Shown piece by piece: positions 60,591 to 64,000 of a stretch of 64,000 nt of DNA; positions within the stretch are counted from its first letter, which is position 1, and each line of letters opens with the position of its first letter. The notes under the pieces are model-generated. The model had not been told where the DNA came from, did not search any database, and saw only the letters and a list, made by a program, of their open reading frames with translations. A program made the translations under genes and the position numbers. The DNA is from Bacteroidota bacterium (GTDB lineage Bacteria; Bacteroidota; Bacteroidia; Palsa-965), in contig JADBYT010000010.1 of the NCBI GenBank assembly GCA_020402865.1, forward strand, positions 124,001-188,000, read 5' to 3'.

Positions 60591-61832
60591 ATGAAGTTCG
60601 TCACCCTGCGCCATCCTACAGGCATCCTTCAAGGTACAGTTGAGTTGCCGCTTTCAAAAAGCGAATGTAACCGCCTGCTCATTATCAGCGCGCTATTGGG
60701 CAACAACTGCGATACTTTGCCTGTGAGTGAGGCTGAAGATTCGCAAACCCTTCAACAACTCATACTTCAGTCGAAACAGGAAAACAGCAGTGATGTATAT
60801 GATGTAGGTGCAGCAGGAACGACCATGCGTTTTCTCACGGCCCTGTTTTCTATTACGCCCGGTGTGCGCATACTTACCGGCTCTGAGCGTATGAAGGAAA
60901 GGCCCATTGGCGAACTGGTAAATGCGCTGAGGCAACTGGGGGCTGAAATTGAATACATTGACCGGGAAGGCTATGCCCCGCTCAGGATTACCGGAAAAAA
61001 ACTCAGTGGCGGCGAAGTGATGATGAGCGGCAATGTAAGCAGTCAGTTTGTGACTGCACTCCTGCTTATCGCGCCAGTATTTCACAACGGGCTTGTGATC
61101 CGGTTCACCAGCGAGGTTGTTTCGGTGCCTTACATCAATATGACCATGCGTTTGATGGAACGGTATGGCGCAGCGGCACTCTGGCACGATGACGTGCTTT
61201 CAGTAAGTCCGCAGGCCTATTCGACCGAAGATACGCAGGTGGTTATTGAACGCGACTGGAGCGCAGCTGCGCCTTGGTTTGCAATGGCGGCGCTGGCCCG
61301 GGAGGCTGATCTGGTACTGGCTGGTTTACACGAAAACAGCCTGCAGGGCGATCGTGTGCTGGCGGATCTTGCACCTTTCTGGGGGCTCTCGGCCACTTTT
61401 GAAAACGGCGGCCTGCGCCTGCGTAAAGCTGGCAGTCACTGCCTGAATTTTGCATTTGATTTTGAAGACTGTCCCGACATTGCCCAGTCGGTTTCGGTAA
61501 TTGCTGCCGGACTTCGTATGCCCACGCTGCTCAACGGACTGCAAACACTTCGCATTAAGGAAACTGACCGCATTGCCGCACTCCAGACCGAACTCGGCAA
61601 ACTCAACATCCGCACCACCGCAAACAACATCAGCCTAGAAATTACAGAAACCTCGCCCCTGCCAGCTTCTGTAGCCATAGATACCTATAAGGATCATCGT
61701 ATGGCAATGTCGTTTGCACCGCTTGCCCTGCGGATGAACGGACTAAGGATAAACGATCCCGATGTGGTTCGAAAGTCGTATCCCGGTTTCTGGGAAGAGC
61801 TGAAAAAAACAGGCTTTGAAATTGGCACCTGA
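60591..61832 (+). CDS. aroA: 3-phosphoshikimate 1-carboxyvinyltransferase (EPSP synthase)
   Basis: The 413-residue protein shows ELPLSKSECNRLLIISALLG (shikimate-binding Lys-Ser), the GAAGTTMRFLTAL block and the NVSSQFVTALLLIAPV block. RIKETDRIAALQTEL and DTYKDHRMAMSFAPLAL follow later. It joins PEP to shikimate-3-phosphate. GAAGTTMRF has Ala-Ala where many enzymes have GNAGT (Gly-Asn-Ala-Gly), a pattern seen in Bacteroidota and near the glyphosate-contact site. It is transcribed with aroB and convergent with the regulator 2 bases away. Confidence 0.95.
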   Translation: MKFVTLRHPTGILQGTVELPLSKSECNRLLIISALLGNNCDTLPVSEAEDSQTLQQLILQSKQENSSDVYDVGAAGTTMRFLTALFSITPGVRILTGSERMKERPIGELVNALRQLGAEIEYIDREGYAPLRITGKKLSGGEVMMSGNVSSQFVTALLLIAPVFHNGLVIRFTSEVVSVPYINMTMRLMERYGAAALWHDDVLSVSPQAYSTEDTQVVIERDWSAAAPWFAMAALAREADLVLAGLHENSLQGDRVLADLAPFWGLSATFENGGLRLRKAGSHCLNFAFDFEDCPDIAQSVSVIAAGLRMPTLLNGLQTLRIKETDRIAALQTELGKLNIRTTANNISLEITETSPLPASVAIDTYKDHRMAMSFAPLALRMNGLRINDPDVVRKSYPGFWEELKKTGFEIGT

Positions 61833-61834
61833 AA

Positions 61835-62536
61835 TCAGGCCGCATCAAATGCGTAACCGATTCCCTTGATGGTTTTGATATACTGATCGCCCACTTTTTC
61901 GCGGAGTTTGCGGATGTGCACATCAATGGTGCGGTTTTTCTCGCCAAACTCACCACCCCATATTTCACGATAAATTTCCTGGCGGGTATAAACCTTGCGC
62001 GGTGTGGCAAGCAGCAAAGCAAGCAGCTCAAACTCCTTACGCGCCAGCATAATTTCCTGCTGATCGCGGAATACCAGATAACGTTCGCGGTCCAGCACTA
62101 ATGAGCCGCTTACAATTTTCCCCTGCCGTTCGGTGCCTCGGTGACGTTTCAGCAATGCACCAATACGTGCCAGGAGTACCGACGATTTTACCGGCTTGAG
62201 CAGATAATCATCAGCTCCGGCTTCGAATGCGGCAATCTGCGTATAATCTTCGTTACGTGAGGTATAAAAAGCAACAAGTACACGGTTAAGCCCCGGCTGT
62301 TGACGAAGTTCATGACACACTTCAATACCATCTGTGCCATTTAACGATACTTCCAGCAAAATCAAATGGGGCATAAACTTCGTAACCTGCTCAAGCACCT
62401 CCTGACCCGATGAAACCGTCTTCACTTCATAACCAGCCATTTCAGTAGCTGACTTCAACACCTGAAGCATATCCCGATCACTGTCGGCAATTAATAAACG
62501 AAAAAAATCACGACCTGCAGAAGGAGACAATTGCAT
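61835..62536 (-). CDS. OmpR/PhoB-family response regulator with Glu at the phosphoacceptor site
   Basis: The 233-residue protein has a receiver domain with an acidic cluster in LIADSDRDM, a conserved Thr/Ser in VAFYTSRNE and Lys in DYLLKPV. The winged-helix DNA-binding domain follows: RKEFELLALLLATPRKVYTRQEIYREIWG, then TIDVHIRKLREKVG. The position normally Asp (LLDV) is Glu62 (LILLEVSLNG). Glu cannot take the phosphate as Asp does and often mimics the active form. No kinase gene is adjacent. It is monocistronic and close to the aroA stop. Confidence 0.92.
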   Translation of the reverse strand: MQLSPSAGRDFFRLLIADSDRDMLQVLKSATEMAGYEVKTVSSGQEVLEQVTKFMPHLILLEVSLNGTDGIEVCHELRQQPGLNRVLVAFYTSRNEDYTQIAAFEAGADDYLLKPVKSSVLLARIGALLKRHRGTERQGKIVSGSLVLDRERYLVFRDQQEIMLARKEFELLALLLATPRKVYTRQEIYREIWGGEFGEKNRTIDVHIRKLREKVGDQYIKTIKGIGYAFDAA

Positions 62537-62832
62537 GCCGGCGAAATTAGATGTGCAGCCTGTGGTGATTGTTAATGGTGTATTAAGTTATTGTTTACAC
62601 CCGGCGGCATTATTATTACCTGTGTAAACTTTTCACCGGCCCAACAGCGCATGTTCATCTAACAGTCAGGATTTACCACTTATTAATCTGGCTTTAACTC
62701 AACTCAAAAATCACAATAAACTCATTTTCAGCACCTTAAAACTACTTTAATTTGCTTTAATAACCATTTAATCAATAATAGTAAAACTATTATACTTGTT
62801 GGTTGTTCTTTTGTAGTGAAATAATAATCAAG

Positions 62833-63594
62833 GTGGCAAAAAAACAAACATCAGTCGGGGTAAACCCTAATGGTAAAATGCACGACAACTTTTGTCCGCA
62901 ATTGCCCTTTGTGCGAATTGTGGTTGACAACAGGTTGTATTTACGTGATCCGCAGGAAACAGAACTGGGCCGCAGGCTGTTATCAGATGCGGTAGAAATG
63001 CTGAATGAACTGGGGCTGGAAGCGTTTACATTTTCAAAACTGGCCCGCACCAGCAATTCTACCGAAGCCTCGGTGTATCGTTATTTCCACAACAAGCACG
63101 AATTACTTGGTTATCTGGTAGCCTGGTACTGGGCGTGGCTCGACTATAAAGTGAGCTTTAAAACCAACAACATTACGCAAAGCACAAAGCAGCTTGAGCT
63201 GACCTTGCAGGTGCTGGCGGGCAGTACGGATACAGGGGCTATGACCCCCTGGATAAATGAAAAACTACTTCAGCGGCTTGTGGTGGAAGAATGGGGAAAA
63301 CTGCAACTTGCCGGCGAACATACATCGGCCCGTGCCTACGCGCATCAGGAAGTATTTACCAAACGCATTGCCGATTATATTCATGCTGTAAATCCATTGT
63401 ACCCCTACCCGCGTGCGCTGGCCGGTCTGCTCATACAGCAGGCTCATCAGCAACGGTGGTATGCCGAACATTTTCCGCAGTTTACAGAAGTGAGGCTGAA
63501 CGATTCTGAAAACAAATCATTAACCGGCCTGCTCGAACACATTCTTTATAGCTGTATCACACACAAAGCCTCTAAAGCACAACACGCAAAATGA
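62833..63594 (+). CDS. TetR-family regulator
   Basis: A GTG at 62833 gives 253 residues starting VAKKQTSVGVNPNGKM; an ATG at 62878 and a TTG at 62803 are alternatives. After a strand-like segment (FVRIVVDNRLYLRDPQ) comes the TetR helix-turn-helix: ELGLEAFTFSKLARTSNSTEASVYRYFHNKHELL. A long C-terminal ligand domain follows, with YLVAWYWAWLDYKV. Bacteroidota homologues have this N-terminal extension. Its stop overlaps the ATG of the next gene, so it probably controls that gene. Confidence 0.85.
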   Translation: MAKKQTSVGVNPNGKMHDNFCPQLPFVRIVVDNRLYLRDPQETELGRRLLSDAVEMLNELGLEAFTFSKLARTSNSTEASVYRYFHNKHELLGYLVAWYWAWLDYKVSFKTNNITQSTKQLELTLQVLAGSTDTGAMTPWINEKLLQRLVVEEWGKLQLAGEHTSARAYAHQEVFTKRIADYIHAVNPLYPYPRALAGLLIQQAHQQRWYAEHFPQFTEVRLNDSENKSLTGLLEHILYSCITHKASKAQHAK

Positions 63595-64000
63595 CCACAC
63601 CAGAACTAATCCGTTCAACCCTGTCTGTTATACTTCGTGCCTACGACCTTCAACCCGAAGATTATCTGCTGCGCGATACGGAGGTTGTGTTTACCGGCGA
63701 ACGGCTTTCGAAACCCGAATCATTTCTGGATGCTTTTGTACAGATAGCCAAAAGAAACGAACTTGTTATTCTGCGCGACGAAGTTGCTGAAGATGAATTT
63801 ATGACACAGTTCAACTCGGCATACTACCCTGCCCTGTTTATCTGCGAAGTAAATGAAGCCATTACACCTGTGGTAGTTGCCCACGACAAAAAGGGCAATC
63901 CGGTAATGCACATCGTTCACCAGGATACGGTTGAGCAGAAGCCTTTTCATTCATTTGCCGATTTCCCTGGAAAGCTGCATCGGGTTATGCGCGATGGCAG
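63591..64000 (+). CDS. Start of the gene downstream of tetR (cut by window edge)
   Basis: From ATG 63591, overlapping the tetR stop as ATGA, 136 codons run to the edge without a stop. The reading starts MTTPELIRSTLSVILRAYDL. It continues with mixed helices and strands, including YYPALFICEVNEAITPVVVA and NPVMHIVHQDTVEQK. This resembles the degenerate peptidase-like N-domain that precedes some ABC exporters, but that is a guess; the diagnostic region lies beyond the edge. Coupling to a TetR gene would fit an exporter. Confidence 0.6.
   Translation, partial: MTTPELIRSTLSVILRAYDLQPEDYLLRDTEVVFTGERLSKPESFLDAFVQIAKRNELVILRDEVAEDEFMTQFNSAYYPALFICEVNEAITPVVVAHDKKGNPVMHIVHQDTVEQKPFHSFADFPGKLHRVMRDG

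Noticed and set aside
59496-60632. 378-codon minus-strand frame opposite aroB
   Set aside because: Shadow of the conserved aroB reading; composition is Ser- and Cys-biased noise.

Overview
The window comes from a member of the Bacteroidota, most likely a gliding or T9SS-bearing lineage (Flavobacteriia, Sphingobacteriia or Chitinophagia-like). The evidence is a gldD lipoprotein gene, a porX regulator of the type IX secretion system, two secreted proteins with T9SS C-terminal sorting domains, reg_prop and 7TM-type sensor kinases, the split pntA1-pntA2-pntB operon, and -7 boxes of the form TAnnTTTG with little sign of Shine-Dalgarno sequences. Coding density is high. There is no rRNA, CRISPR array or prophage, and one tRNA (Arg-CCT).

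Layout. 1-2.5 kb: start of a SET-domain gene, palindromic repeats, an FAD/NAD(P)-binding protein and gldD, all on the minus strand. 2.5-5.9 kb: a four-gene operon of a secreted protein, a carrier protein, an adenylating enzyme and an acyl-CoA-dehydrogenase-like flavoprotein. The adenylation pocket reads DLLYLALVC, the code I recall for L-prolyl-AMP ligases, so this looks like a proline-to-pyrrole-2-carboxyl-carrier module without an obvious downstream synthase. 6-15 kb: an acyltransferase, thioredoxin, a giant reg_prop sensor kinase, a YD-repeat-like protein, a 162-bp MITE-like palindrome and a prolyl oligopeptidase lipoprotein. 15-20.3 kb: a zeta-toxin-like pair, a GT-C-like membrane protein, and a four-gene signalling cassette (small protein, membrane protein, HisKA_3 kinase, NarL regulator). 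20.4-23.3 kb: transhydrogenase operon. 23.5-25.3 kb: a decayed DinB-like gene and an XRE cassette with two unrecognised proteins.

25.8-33 kb: a glycosyltransferase, a SulP/beta-carbonic-anhydrase fusion, a YdeI-like protein, a MATE exporter and an SbtA-like bicarbonate permease. 33-40.4 kb is accessory: a propeller lipoprotein, a GH72-like glucanosyltransferase homologue without a signal peptide, unrecognised proteins, and a 21/42-bp tandem repeat array between a tRNA-Arg gene and a partial copy of it. 40-50.5 kb: adenine deaminase, metG, a phenylalanine hydroxylase gene preceded by a tyrosine-codon attenuator, an LD-carboxypeptidase, a large structured repeat, porX-tsaE and alanine dehydrogenase. 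50.7-56.3 kb: two T9SS cargo proteins, one an M4 metalloprotease. 56.6-64 kb: a class V aminotransferase, proline dehydrogenase, aroB-aroA, an OmpR-type regulator with Glu at the phosphoacceptor site, a TetR regulator and the start of a downstream gene.

How the genes connect. Aromatic metabolism recurs: aroB and aroA feed the shikimate pathway, and the hydroxylase makes tyrosine from phenylalanine under an apparent Tyr-sensing leader. Two separate bicarbonate systems (SulP-CA and SbtA) lie 2 kb apart. gldD, porX and the sorting-domain proteins belong to the gliding/T9SS apparatus. The strongest candidates for something new are the orphan pyrrole module, the apparently leaderless Tyr attenuator, the bacterial GH72 homologue and the tRNA-flanked repeat array.
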